Positions 1-7,643 of a DNA stretch of 10,379 nt are shown one piece after another (the stretch's first letter is position 1; each line of letters begins with the position of its first letter). The notes beneath the pieces were generated by a model, which worked only from the letters and a program-made list of their open reading frames with translations, made no database searches and was not told the origin of the DNA. Source of the stretch: Bacteroidaceae bacterium. GTDB lineage: Bacteria; Bacteroidota; Bacteroidia; Bacteroidales; Bacteroidaceae. The DNA lies in contig JAFTTD010000191.1 in assembly GCA_017466965.1 (NCBI GenBank), positions 1 to 10,379 of the forward strand, read 5' to 3'. The position numbers and the translations under genes were made by a program.

Positions 1-474
1 GATGTGGCTAATTCGAATGTAATAGTTATTGGTCCAGGCAATTCAATAGAAAGAGATGTTCTTTCTCATGCAGAATCGGATTTTATTTATTCTATTATTA
101 TTGAAGAAATGGGGCTGGCAGGAGGCGCGTTTGTTTTGTTCCTGTACTTTGTTCTTCTGATTCGGGTAGGAAGAATAGCGCAAAAGTGCAGGCGTTTCTT
201 TCCTGCGTATTTGGTACTTGGATTTGGCATAATGAGGGTGCTTCAGGCCTTTGTAAATATGGGGGTTGCAGTGGGCCTGTTTCCTGTTACAGGACAACCT
301 CTGCCGCTAATAAGTCGTGGAGGTACATCTATACTTATAACTAGTTTCTATATAGGTGTGATTCTGAGTGTTAGTCGATATGCAGAGAAAATCTCAGAAG
401 AGCAGAAAATGAAGACGGCTGTTGTGTCGTCAGGTGAAACGAATGAGTATTATGATGATAAAAATATGGATTAA
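1..474 (+). CDS. ftsW: FtsW, septal peptidoglycan glycosyltransferase (3' part)
   Basis: This is the C-terminal part of a SEDS-family membrane protein that polymerises lipid II into septal glycan strands. The frame is open from base 1, so the true start lies upstream of the window and the GTG at 4 is only an internal valine. The motif 'SDFIYSIIIEE' matches the SEDS loop that carries the catalytic aspartate, and 'VGLFPVTGQPLPLIS' followed by 'GGTS' is the SEDS signature near the C-terminus. At least three hydrophobic segments are visible: 'GGAFVLFLYFVLLI', 'YLVLGFGIM...' running into the signature, and 'SILITSFYIGVILSV'. A charged cytoplasmic tail of about 30 residues follows. RodA is the alternative SEDS protein, but the position directly before murG favours FtsW. 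Confidence 0.93.
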   Translation, partial: DVANSNVIVIGPGNSIERDVLSHAESDFIYSIIIEEMGLAGGAFVLFLYFVLLIRVGRIAQKCRRFFPAYLVLGFGIMRVLQAFVNMGVAVGLFPVTGQPLPLISRGGTSILITSFYIGVILSVSRYAEKISEEQKMKTAVVSSGETNEYYDDKNMD

Positions 475-628
475 AAAGAAAGAAATCTAAGGAGGGTAAT
501 TATTTATATCAAATACTTCCATTTTTGCTCATTAATTTGTATTTTTGCATATTGTAGTTGAAAAAGAACTGTAAAGGCGCAAACCTTTAGAAATAAGAAG
601 GTAAACAATTGTATAAATCTTGTTGGAT
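475..628 (+). other. ftsW-murG intergenic leader
   Basis: This is a 154-nt AT-rich gap inside an otherwise compact cluster. It holds an AAGGAGG motif at 489-495 with no start codon at usable distance. It also holds a sequence fitting the Bacteroidetes -7 box at 540-547, and a small 6-bp hairpin (TAAAGG/CCTTTA, 572-589). I see no ORF of useful length and no recognisable riboswitch. It may be the leader of an internal promoter for murG onward. Confidence 0.4.
540..547 (+). promoter_or_regulatory. possible -7 promoter box upstream of murG
   Basis: TATTTTTG matches the Bacteroidetes -7 consensus TAnnTTTG exactly. No TTTG-like -33 box lies 19-21 nt upstream, so support is weak. In AT-rich DNA this match can arise by chance. 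If real, it would give a leader of roughly 70-80 nt before murG. Confidence 0.22.
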
Positions 629-1759
629 ATGGCGAAAAAAGATAATCTGAAATTGATTGTAAGTGGTGGAGGAACAGGAGGACATATATTTCCAGCTGTG
701 TCAATAGCTAATGCTGTGAAAAAACAACATCCTGAAGCTGAAATTCTTTTTGTTGGTGCAGAAGGAAGAATGGAGATGCAACGTGTGCCGGCAGCAGGAT
801 ATAAAATTGTAGGTTTGCCTATAGCGGGGTTTGACCGTAAAAATATGTTCAAGAATATTGCCGTTGTTTGGAAAATAATTAAGAGCCAAATGCTGGCAAG
901 AAAAGTGATAAAAGATTTTTGCCCGATGGTTGTTGTTGGAGTCGGCGGATATGCGAGTGGACCAACCCTGAAAGTTGCAGGTAGTATGGGTATTCCGACT
1001 TTGATTCAAGAGCAGAATTCTTATGCGGGTGTAACAAACAAACTGTTGGCAAAGACGGCACGCAAAATTTGTGTGGCGTATGAAGGAATGGAACGTTTCT
1101 TCCCAAAAGATAAAATTGTTATGACAGGTAATCCTGTTCGTCAGTCTCTTTTGGACAACAAAATGCCTAAGTCTGATGCTGTTAAGTTTTTTGAACTTGA
1201 TTCTGACAAACCTGTTGTTTTGATTATTGGAGGAAGTCTTGGAGCTAGAACTCTGAATGAAAGTGTTCTTGGCAATTTGGACGAAATACGGAAATCGGGC
1301 GTCCAGTTTATATGGCAGACAGGAAAATTCTATAGTGACGAGATAAAAGAAAGATTGTCTAAAGAGGCTCCTTTGGAAAACCTTCATGTTACAGACTTTA
1401 TCTCGAACATGGATGCGGCTTATTCTGCTGCGGATCTTGTAATATCAAGAGCCGGTGCCAGTTCTATTTCAGAGCTTTGCTTGCTTAAGAAACCATCCAT
1501 CCTTGTTCCGTCTCCTAATGTGGCGGAGGATCATCAGACAAAAAATGCTATGGCTCTGGCAACACGAAATGCTGCGTTGCTTGTGAAAGATGCTGAAGCG
1601 AAGGGTAAACTTATAGGATTGGCGATAAATACAGTGGCAGATTCTGACAAATTGTTGTTGCTGGGGGAAAATGCAGGTAAGATGGCCTTCCATAATTCAG
1701 CTGATATTATAGCAGAAGAGGTTTATAAACTGGCAATGGAATATTTGTCAAAAAAATAG
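629..1759 (+). CDS. murG: MurG, UDP-GlcNAc:lipid I N-acetylglucosaminyltransferase
   Basis: MurG transfers GlcNAc from UDP-GlcNAc to lipid I on the inner face of the membrane, making lipid II. I chose the ATG at 629 (376 aa) over an in-frame TTG at 620, because the family begins just before the first beta strand and ATG is the better codon. The N-terminal glycine loop 'GGGTGGH' (residues 13-19) with His19 is the acceptor-side signature. 'GVGGYASGPT' lies near 104-113, 'GGSLGA' (201-206) starts the donor domain, and 'SRAGASSISEL' (273-283) plus 'VPSPNVAEDHQTKNA' (293-307) form the UDP-GlcNAc pocket of this GT28-type GT-B fold. Length is normal for the family. It sits between ftsW and murC, the usual Bacteroidetes dcw order. 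It ends in TAG. Confidence 0.97.
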   Translation: MAKKDNLKLIVSGGGTGGHIFPAVSIANAVKKQHPEAEILFVGAEGRMEMQRVPAAGYKIVGLPIAGFDRKNMFKNIAVVWKIIKSQMLARKVIKDFCPMVVVGVGGYASGPTLKVAGSMGIPTLIQEQNSYAGVTNKLLAKTARKICVAYEGMERFFPKDKIVMTGNPVRQSLLDNKMPKSDAVKFFELDSDKPVVLIIGGSLGARTLNESVLGNLDEIRKSGVQFIWQTGKFYSDEIKERLSKEAPLENLHVTDFISNMDAAYSAADLVISRAGASSISELCLLKKPSILVPSPNVAEDHQTKNAMALATRNAALLVKDAEAKGKLIGLAINTVADSDKLLLLGENAGKMAFHNSADIIAEEVYKLAMEYLSKK

Positions 1760-1883
1760 TTTGGTGGCTAACATCTGATTTCGGAATTTAAAGTTCAGTC
1801 ATAGTTGAACAGAAACACTATGTGTTCTTTAAATGGATAGAAGAATATAAAAATTGTTGCTTTTTTGATAATTGAAAGATAAA
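1760..1883 (+). other. murG-murC intergenic spacer
   Basis: This is a 124-nt AT-rich spacer with two weak inverted repeats: GTTCA/TGAAC at 1793-1810 (8-nt loop), and AACAC/GTGTT around 1815-1825. Neither is followed by a T-run, so neither looks like a terminator. No convincing promoter or ORF is seen. Confidence 0.35.
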
Positions 1884-3272
1884 ATGATGAACTTTGTAAA
1901 AGGAAATAAGATTGAATCTGTGTATTTTGTAGGAGCTGGAGGCATTGGAATGAGTGCCTTGCTTCGTTATTTCCTTTCTGAGGGGTATAATGTTGGAGGA
2001 TATGATAAAACTCCTACTCAATTGACTAATAAACTTATGGAGGAAGGCGCGCAGATACATTTTGAAGAGTCTGTTGCACTGATTCCTGATTGCTTTAAGG
2101 AAAAAGATTCTACACTTGTAGTATTTACACCTGCCATTCCTGAGGACCATGAAGAATTGGTGTATTTCCGTGAAAAAGGATTTGATATTCGTAAACGAGC
2201 TGAGGTTTTGGGCTTGTTGACAGATTCTCATAAAGGTATATGTGTGGCTGGAACTCATGGAAAAACAACAACTTCAACAATGGTTGCGCATTTGCTTAAT
2301 CAGTCACATTTGAAATGCAATGCTTTCCTTGGAGGGATTTCAAAAAATTATGGCACTAATTATCTCTTGTCTGAAAAAAGAGAATATGTGGTGATAGAAG
2401 CGGATGAATTTGATCGCTCTTTCCATTGGCTGAATCCGTATATGAGTGTGATAACATCTACAGATCCAGACCATTTAGATATATATGGCACAAAAGAAGC
2501 TTATCTTGAAAGTTTTCGTAAATATAGCAGTCTTATAAGGCCCGGTGGCGCTCTGATTGTTCACAAAGGACTTGAAATGACTGTAGATGTGCAGAAAGGT
2601 GTGAAGGTATATGAATATTCACGTACTGAAGGAGATTACCATGCTTCTGAAATCCGTATAGGAAATGGTGAGATTATTTTTGATTTTGTATATCCTTCTG
2701 GCGTAGTTGAAAATGTAAAGCTTGGCGTTCCTGTTAGCATCAATATAGACAATGCTGTGGCTGCAATGGCTTTAGCTCAATTATGTGGGGCAACGGATGA
2801 AGAATTGCGGGCTGGTATGGATAGCTTTAGGGGTGTAGATCGTCGTTTTGATTTTAAAATCAAAAATGACCGTATTGTCTTTTTGAGTGATTATGCGCAT
2901 CATCCGCACGAGATAGAACAAAGTATTAAGTCTGTAAAAGAGCTTTATGAGGGCAAGAAAATAGCTGCGATATTTCAACCTCACCTATATACGAGAACAA
3001 GAGATTTCTATAAAGAGTTTGCAAAAAGTCTTTCGCTCTTGGATGTTGTCTATTTGTTAGATATATATCCTGCTCGAGAAGAACCAATTCCTGGAGTTAG
3101 CAGTGAGATTATATATGATAATCTTCGTGCTGATATGGAAAAACACCTTATCAGTAAATCGGATGTTGAGAAGTGTGTAGCTGAAGGTGATTTTGATGTT
3201 CTTCTGTCTCTTGGTGCTGGCGATATTGAAAATTATGTTCCGAAAATTGTAGATATTCTTAGCAAGAGATAA
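1884..3272 (+). CDS. murC: MurC, UDP-N-acetylmuramate--L-alanine ligase
   Basis: MurC is a cytoplasmic ATP-dependent ligase that adds L-Ala to UDP-MurNAc, the first step of stem-peptide assembly. I place the start at ATG 1884 (462 aa). ATG 1887 directly after it is equally possible, and the in-frame TTG at 1872 is less likely. The N-terminal substrate-binding domain has 'GAGGIGMS' (about 17-24). The central ATPase domain has the P-loop 'GTHGKTTT' (123-130), 'EADEFDRSF' (172-180) and 'DHLDIYGT' (197-204). The C-terminal domain has 'GVDRRFDF', 'DYAHHPHEI' (336-344) and 'FQPHLYTRTRDF' (364-375). The HHP and YTRT motifs separate MurC from MurD, MurE and MurF, and no key residue is missing. No ddl gene follows. 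The next gene is ftsQ after 28 nt. Confidence 0.97.
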   Translation: MMNFVKGNKIESVYFVGAGGIGMSALLRYFLSEGYNVGGYDKTPTQLTNKLMEEGAQIHFEESVALIPDCFKEKDSTLVVFTPAIPEDHEELVYFREKGFDIRKRAEVLGLLTDSHKGICVAGTHGKTTTSTMVAHLLNQSHLKCNAFLGGISKNYGTNYLLSEKREYVVIEADEFDRSFHWLNPYMSVITSTDPDHLDIYGTKEAYLESFRKYSSLIRPGGALIVHKGLEMTVDVQKGVKVYEYSRTEGDYHASEIRIGNGEIIFDFVYPSGVVENVKLGVPVSINIDNAVAAMALAQLCGATDEELRAGMDSFRGVDRRFDFKIKNDRIVFLSDYAHHPHEIEQSIKSVKELYEGKKIAAIFQPHLYTRTRDFYKEFAKSLSLLDVVYLLDIYPAREEPIPGVSSEIIYDNLRADMEKHLISKSDVEKCVAEGDFDVLLSLGAGDIENYVPKIVDILSKR

Positions 3273-3300
3273 TTCGTTAACAAGAGGAACTGAATTCTAA

Positions 3301-4089
3301 ATGTTTACGCAAGAAATGAATAAAACTAAGATTAAGCAAATATTGAAGTTCATGTCTGTCTCAATTTTGACATTGGGATTGGCTGCATATTTGTTGTTTG
3401 CTATGGTTTCTATGTCTGATGCGGATGTAGAGTCTGTTTGCAATGAGGTTGTTTTCAATTTCTTGGATGATAAAGATGCAGGTTTTGTAAATAAAAAAAA
3501 TATAGAGGACGTTCTTAAATCACATCAGCTTTATCCAAAGGGGATGTTGATGAATAATGTTGATACGAGAAAGATAGAATCGCTTATAAGTGAAAATAAT
3601 TTCATAAAAGAAGTTCAGTGTTATAAATCTATAGACGGAAAATTCTGTATTGATATAAAACAACGCAAACCAGTGGTATATATATTGCCAGAAAATGCAA
3701 CGGGATATTTTATAGACGAAGATGGTGATGCGATACCAAATACTAATTATGCCTCAAATCTTGTAACTGTGACAGGGTGTATTGATAGTGTTTATGCTCA
3801 AAAGGAACTTTCAAAAGTAGGAAATATCCTGAAAAATGATGAATTCTGGAACAATCAGATAGAACAGATACATATTTCATTTGACTCAGATGGTAAACGT
3901 GTTGCAGAGTTTGTGCCGAGAGTGGGAAATCATATAGTGTATCTTGGCACTCTGGATGATTTTAATGAAAAATTGAATAGGTTGAAAGTGTTCTATTCTA
4001 AGGCTATTACTACGGTGGGATGGAACAAATATGAAAGAATAAGTGTTGAATATAGTAATCAGATAATTTGTACAAAACATAAGAAATAA
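3301..4089 (+). CDS. ftsQ: FtsQ, cell-division membrane protein
   Basis: FtsQ is a bitopic divisome protein that links early cytoplasmic and late periplasmic division proteins. The 262-aa product has a short basic cytoplasmic tail (residues 1-15, KTKIKQILK), one membrane span (about 17-38) and a periplasmic region. That region starts with a POTRA-like part (about 45-122, ending 'CIDIKQRKPVVYI') and continues with the FtsQ beta domain, including 'GYFIDEDGDAIP' (135-146) and 'VTVTG' (155-159). The ending 'YERISVEYSNQIICTK' resembles other Bacteroidetes FtsQ proteins. Primary sequence is poorly conserved in this family, so the call rests on topology, length and position between murC and ftsA. 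A second Met at residue 6 is an alternative start. ftsA begins 5 nt after the stop, which suggests co-transcription. Confidence 0.9.
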   Translation: MFTQEMNKTKIKQILKFMSVSILTLGLAAYLLFAMVSMSDADVESVCNEVVFNFLDDKDAGFVNKKNIEDVLKSHQLYPKGMLMNNVDTRKIESLISENNFIKEVQCYKSIDGKFCIDIKQRKPVVYILPENATGYFIDEDGDAIPNTNYASNLVTVTGCIDSVYAQKELSKVGNILKNDEFWNNQIEQIHISFDSDGKRVAEFVPRVGNHIVYLGTLDDFNEKLNRLKVFYSKAITTVGWNKYERISVEYSNQIICTKHKK

Positions 4090-4094
4090 CAAAT

Positions 4095-5708
4095 ATGGCA
4101 CCTACGGACAAGGATTTTATAGTGGCGATAGAACTTGGATCATCGAAGATTTCAGGAATTGCCGGACGTAAGAAAGACGGTACAATGCAGATACTGGCTT
4201 ATGCGGAAGAAAAAACCACTGCTTGCATAAAGCGTGGAATTGTTTACAACATCGAAAAGACTTACCAATGCATTAATAATATTATTGCAAAATTGGAGAC
4301 ATCTTTGAAAACAAAGATTAATCGGGCGTATGTAGGTATAGGAGGACAGTCTGTGCGTTCATATAAATGTCAAGTAAAACGTAATCTGTTTACTCAGAGC
4401 TATATTACTAATGAAGTTATAGATTCGATACATGACGAAAGTTATGATATTCCTTTCTCTGATTGTGAGGTGCTGACAAATATTCCTCAGGAATTTATTG
4501 TTGACCAGAATGCTGTTTCTGATCCTGTAGGAGTGATGGGCACTAATGTTGTAGGTGAATTCTTGAATGTGATAGCACGTAAGACTCTTTGTACAAATGT
4601 TCGTACTTGTTTCGCTAATACCCATGTTGACATAGTGGATGACATGATGTTGGCTCCATATCAGTTGGCAAATTATGTTTTGACAGATACAGAAAAACGT
4701 TCGGGCTGTGCTCTTGTTGATCTTGGTGCTGGTACAACTACTGTAAGTATATATAAGAATAATATTCTTCGTCATTTGGTGACAATTCCGCTTGGAACTA
4801 ATAATATAACTCAGGATCTGATGACACTTCAGCTTGAGGAATCAGAAGCGGAAGATATAAAAATAAAATATGGCGTTATTCGCGTAGAAGGGCAGGATAA
4901 TATGGATGAGGCTGATAATAAGACTTATACGTCTTCTGATGGCCGCTCGATAGAAATATCAAATATCCAAGCGATTATAGAAGCAAGAGTGAATGAGATT
5001 ATTGCGAATGTCAGAAACCAGATAAACAACTCTAACTATGACGACAAACTTCTTGCAGGTATGGTTGTCACCGGTGGTGGAGCAAACATGAAAGATATAG
5101 ACAAGGCTTTTGCAAAAAGCATTAATGTTGACAAGGTGCGTGTTGCTAAAGGCCTTGGTCAGCCGATCATTAAGAATAGTTCGGTAACTAATCTTGTTGT
5201 TGATGATGCTATGCATAATACTATATTATCATTGCTTCTTTCTGGTGAAGTTGCGTGCGGAGGAGACTCTTTTGATGGTACTAATGATATATTCAAGCAG
5301 CAGCAAGAAGAAGAGAAAAAACGACAAATACTGAAAGAAAATGAGGCTGATGCAGCAATGTCTGCAAAACTGGATGCTATAAAGGCTAAAATTAGAGAGA
5401 ACATAATGAAAATAAAGGCTGCCAAGGTGTCTCTTGAGAAAGAAGGAAAAGACAAAAAGGTCCGTCGTGAAATATCAGACATGCTTAATGTTTCTTTGGA
5501 TGTTCTCAATGATGAATATAAAGAGTGCATATCGGCTCTTGAAACAAAGGATAAATACAAACTTAGTGTTAATGAGGCAAAGGATATTGCTGATACACTA
5601 AGAACAAATGTGCATGAATTGTCAGAACTTCTTGAAGTTACCAAAAAACAAAACAACTGGATGAACAAGGTAATGAAAACATTGGGAGATTTGGTTAATG
5701 ATGATTGA
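4095..5708 (+). CDS. ftsA: FtsA, actin-like Z-ring membrane tether with long C-terminal helical extension
   Basis: FtsA is an actin-fold ATPase that binds the FtsZ tail and anchors filaments to the membrane. The phosphate-1 strand 'FIVAIELGSSKISGIAG' (8-24) opens the protein. The 1C (SHS2) subdomain includes 'NRAYVGIGGQSVRSY' (76-90). 'ALVDLGAGTTTVSIY' (206-220) is the phosphate-2 motif and 'GMVVTGGGANMKDI' (322-335) is the adenosine motif. The actin-like body ends near residue 385. A charged region of about 120 residues (about 400-520) rich in Lys, Glu, Ala and Leu follows and is predicted helical or coiled coil. The last segment, 'NNWMNKVMKTLGDLVNDD', fits the amphipathic membrane-targeting helix. 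At 537 aa it is well over the roughly 420 aa of E. coli FtsA, and the extension accounts for the excess. ftsZ follows after 64 nt. Confidence 0.95.
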   Translation: MAPTDKDFIVAIELGSSKISGIAGRKKDGTMQILAYAEEKTTACIKRGIVYNIEKTYQCINNIIAKLETSLKTKINRAYVGIGGQSVRSYKCQVKRNLFTQSYITNEVIDSIHDESYDIPFSDCEVLTNIPQEFIVDQNAVSDPVGVMGTNVVGEFLNVIARKTLCTNVRTCFANTHVDIVDDMMLAPYQLANYVLTDTEKRSGCALVDLGAGTTTVSIYKNNILRHLVTIPLGTNNITQDLMTLQLEESEAEDIKIKYGVIRVEGQDNMDEADNKTYTSSDGRSIEISNIQAIIEARVNEIIANVRNQINNSNYDDKLLAGMVVTGGGANMKDIDKAFAKSINVDKVRVAKGLGQPIIKNSSVTNLVVDDAMHNTILSLLLSGEVACGGDSFDGTNDIFKQQQEEEKKRQILKENEADAAMSAKLDAIKAKIRENIMKIKAAKVSLEKEGKDKKVRREISDMLNVSLDVLNDEYKECISALETKDKYKLSVNEAKDIADTLRTNVHELSELLEVTKKQNNWMNKVMKTLGDLVNDD

Positions 5709-5772
5709 TTTGGATAGAATGATTTGGGCAGTTCAATTAGGTTTTAATAAAATTAAATAACACGATTCTTAT

Positions 5773-7086
5773 ATGGCTGATAGTAACGAAAAACTTGATA
5801 TATTCAATTTCCAAAGAGGAACAAATAGCATAATAAAGGTTATAGGTGTTGGCGGTGGAGGTGGCAATGCTGTTAACCACATGTATAATGAGGGTATCCA
5901 TGATGTAACTTTCGTTGTGTGCAATACTGATAACAAGGCTTTGCAAGATTCTCCTGTACCTGAAAAATTGCAACTTGGTACAGAAGGATTAGGTGCAGGA
6001 AACAAACCTTGGAAAGCTCGCGAAGCAACAGAGGAATCAATCGAAGAAGTAAAGAAAATGCTAAATGATGGGACAAAGATGGTCTTTATCACTGCAGGTA
6101 TGGGAGGTGGAACAGGAACGGGTGCTGCTCCTTTGATTGCAAAAACAGCGAAGGATATGGGACTGCTTACTGTTGGTATTGTAACTATACCTTTCCGCTG
6201 GGAAGGCAATCGTAAGATAGACCAGGCGCTTGACGGAGTTGAGGAGATGAGCAGAAATGTTGATGCCCTTCTTGTTATCAACAATGAACGCCTTCGTGAG
6301 ATTTATCAGGATTATTCAGTGGTTAATGCTTTTGCCAAGGCTGATGATACACTTTGTAATGCAGCGAAGAGTATTGCAGAAATTATAACAATGCACGGAA
6401 TAATAAATCTTGATTTCAATGATGTAAGTACTGTGCTGAAGGATGGTGGCGTTGCAATAATGAGCTCTGGCTATGGCTCGGGTGAAGGTCGTGTGACTAA
6501 AGCTATCAATGATGCGCTCAATTCTCCTCTGCTTAATAATAATGATATATATCGTTCTAAAAAGATCCTTTTACGCATATCATTTTGTGGAGATGAAGGT
6601 GAAGCTACGCTCATGATGGACGAGATGAACGAAGTGCATGAGTTTATGGAGAGAATCATGACTCAGGATGTTGAAACAAAGTGGGGACTTTCCATTGATC
6701 CTTCCCTTAAGGATAAAGTGAAGGTTACAATTCTTGCTACAGGTTTTGGAGTGGAATGTATTGATGCTGATGGTATGAACGAGCGTATTCTTAAAAGAGA
6801 TGCGGAAGCTCAGAAGGTTAAGGCGCAGGAGGATGAGGCGAAACTTTTAAGAGAGCTGCGCAGAAATCAAATATATGGACCAGATAAGAAAGGAACAAGC
6901 ATACGTCGTATAACATATAACTATATATTTTCGGAGGAAGACCTTGACAATGATGATGTAATCAGTATGGTTGAAACTTCTCCTACTTATAAGAGAACTA
7001 AAGAAACGCTTAAGCAAATATCTGATCGTGCAAATGAAAGCATGAATGCGATAAATAGCATGGCGTCAGTAATAACATTTTCATAA
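5773..7086 (+). CDS. ftsZ: FtsZ, tubulin-like division GTPase
   Basis: FtsZ polymerises with GTP into the cytokinetic ring. The 437-aa product starts at ATG 5773. It has 'KVIGVGGGGGNAVNHM' (22-37), the tubulin signature 'GGGTGTG' (111-117), 'EGNRKIDQA' (144-152) and the T7 synergy loop 'NLDFNDV' (212-218), with both acidic residues used for GTP hydrolysis at the subunit interface. 'GVAIMSSGYGSGEGR' (226-240) is also typical. The globular part ends near 330. A charged linker (about 333-380) follows, then 'EEDLDNDDVISMVETSPTYK' and a tail ending 'SVITFS'. A textbook C-terminal peptide of the IPxFLR type is not obvious; 'SPTYKR' (403-408) is the nearest candidate. Position after ftsA is canonical. 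Confidence 0.98.
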   Translation: MADSNEKLDIFNFQRGTNSIIKVIGVGGGGGNAVNHMYNEGIHDVTFVVCNTDNKALQDSPVPEKLQLGTEGLGAGNKPWKAREATEESIEEVKKMLNDGTKMVFITAGMGGGTGTGAAPLIAKTAKDMGLLTVGIVTIPFRWEGNRKIDQALDGVEEMSRNVDALLVINNERLREIYQDYSVVNAFAKADDTLCNAAKSIAEIITMHGIINLDFNDVSTVLKDGGVAIMSSGYGSGEGRVTKAINDALNSPLLNNNDIYRSKKILLRISFCGDEGEATLMMDEMNEVHEFMERIMTQDVETKWGLSIDPSLKDKVKVTILATGFGVECIDADGMNERILKRDAEAQKVKAQEDEAKLLRELRRNQIYGPDKKGTSIRRITYNYIFSEEDLDNDDVISMVETSPTYKRTKETLKQISDRANESMNAINSMASVITFS

Positions 7087-7100
7087 TTAAATTTGTATTT

Positions 7101-7550
7101 ATGGCATTATTTGAACAAATAAGTGCAGACATCGTGGCCGCAATGAAGGCAAAAGATGCTGTTCGTAGAGATACGCTTAGAAATGTAAAAAAGTATTTTC
7201 TTGAAGCTAAAACAGCACCAGGTGCAAATGATGAACTTTCTGATGATGCTGCATTGAAAATCTTGCAGAAACTTGCTAAGCAAGGACGTGAATCAGCTGC
7301 AGTGTTCAAAGGACAGGGGCGTGAGGACCTTGCTGAAGAAGAAATGGCGCAAGTTGTAGTTATTGAAGAATATCTTCCTAAACAGCTTGATGAGGCAGAA
7401 CTTGAGATGAGACTTAAAGAAATTATAACTGAAGTCGGGGCAACTACACCTCAGGAGATGGGAAAGGTTATGGGTGTTGCTACTAAGAAATTAGCAGGTC
7501 TTGCTGATGGTAAAGCGATTTCTGCTTGTGTTAAAAAACTATTAGGGTAG
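7101..7550 (+). CDS. yqeY: GatB/YqeY domain-containing protein
   Basis: This is a small cytoplasmic protein of the YqeY family (149 aa, the usual family length), related to the tRNA-binding tail domain of the GatB amidotransferase subunit. Its cellular role is not established, and it is not itself an amidotransferase. Evidence is the helical N-terminal bundle (SADIVAAMKAKDAVRRDTLR), 'KQGRESAAVFKGQGREDLA' in the middle, 'EEYLPKQL' (89-96), and the C-terminal helical domain with 'MGKVMGVATKKLAGLADGK' (120-138) and 'VKKLL'. It starts 14 nt after ftsZ with no independent promoter that I can support, so it is probably read from the dcw transcript. The TAG stop is followed by a strong hairpin terminator 20 nt on. 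It often follows ftsZ in Bacteroidetes. Confidence 0.92.
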   Translation: MALFEQISADIVAAMKAKDAVRRDTLRNVKKYFLEAKTAPGANDELSDDAALKILQKLAKQGRESAAVFKGQGREDLAEEEMAQVVVIEEYLPKQLDEAELEMRLKEIITEVGATTPQEMGKVMGVATKKLAGLADGKAISACVKKLLG

Positions 7551-7570
7551 TTTTATAATTGTCAAAAATT

Positions 7571-7613
7571 AAAAGCCAACGTATTGAATGATATTTCAGT
7601 ACGTTGGCTTTTT
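7571..7613. terminator. bidirectional intrinsic terminator between yqeY and gyrB
   Basis: An 18-bp stem (7571-7588 pairing with 7595-7612, one G-T wobble) closes a 6-nt loop TGATAT. The + strand arm runs into five Ts (7609-7613). On the - strand the hairpin is followed by TTTTAATTTTT, so it can also end gyrB transcription. It sits between two convergent genes, 20 nt after yqeY and 30 nt after gyrB. Confidence 0.9.
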
Positions 7614-7643
7614 GATTTATATAAGACTTAATATACAACCTGC

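Noticed and set aside
1793..1825. Inverted repeats in the murG-murC gap as a terminator or operator
   Set aside because: Stems are only 5 bp, have no T-run and no known operator match.
7088..7095. TAAATTTG promoter box just before yqeY
   Set aside because: It lies 5 nt from the ATG, overlaps the ftsZ end region and has no -33 box at 19-21 nt. Chance AT-rich match is likelier.
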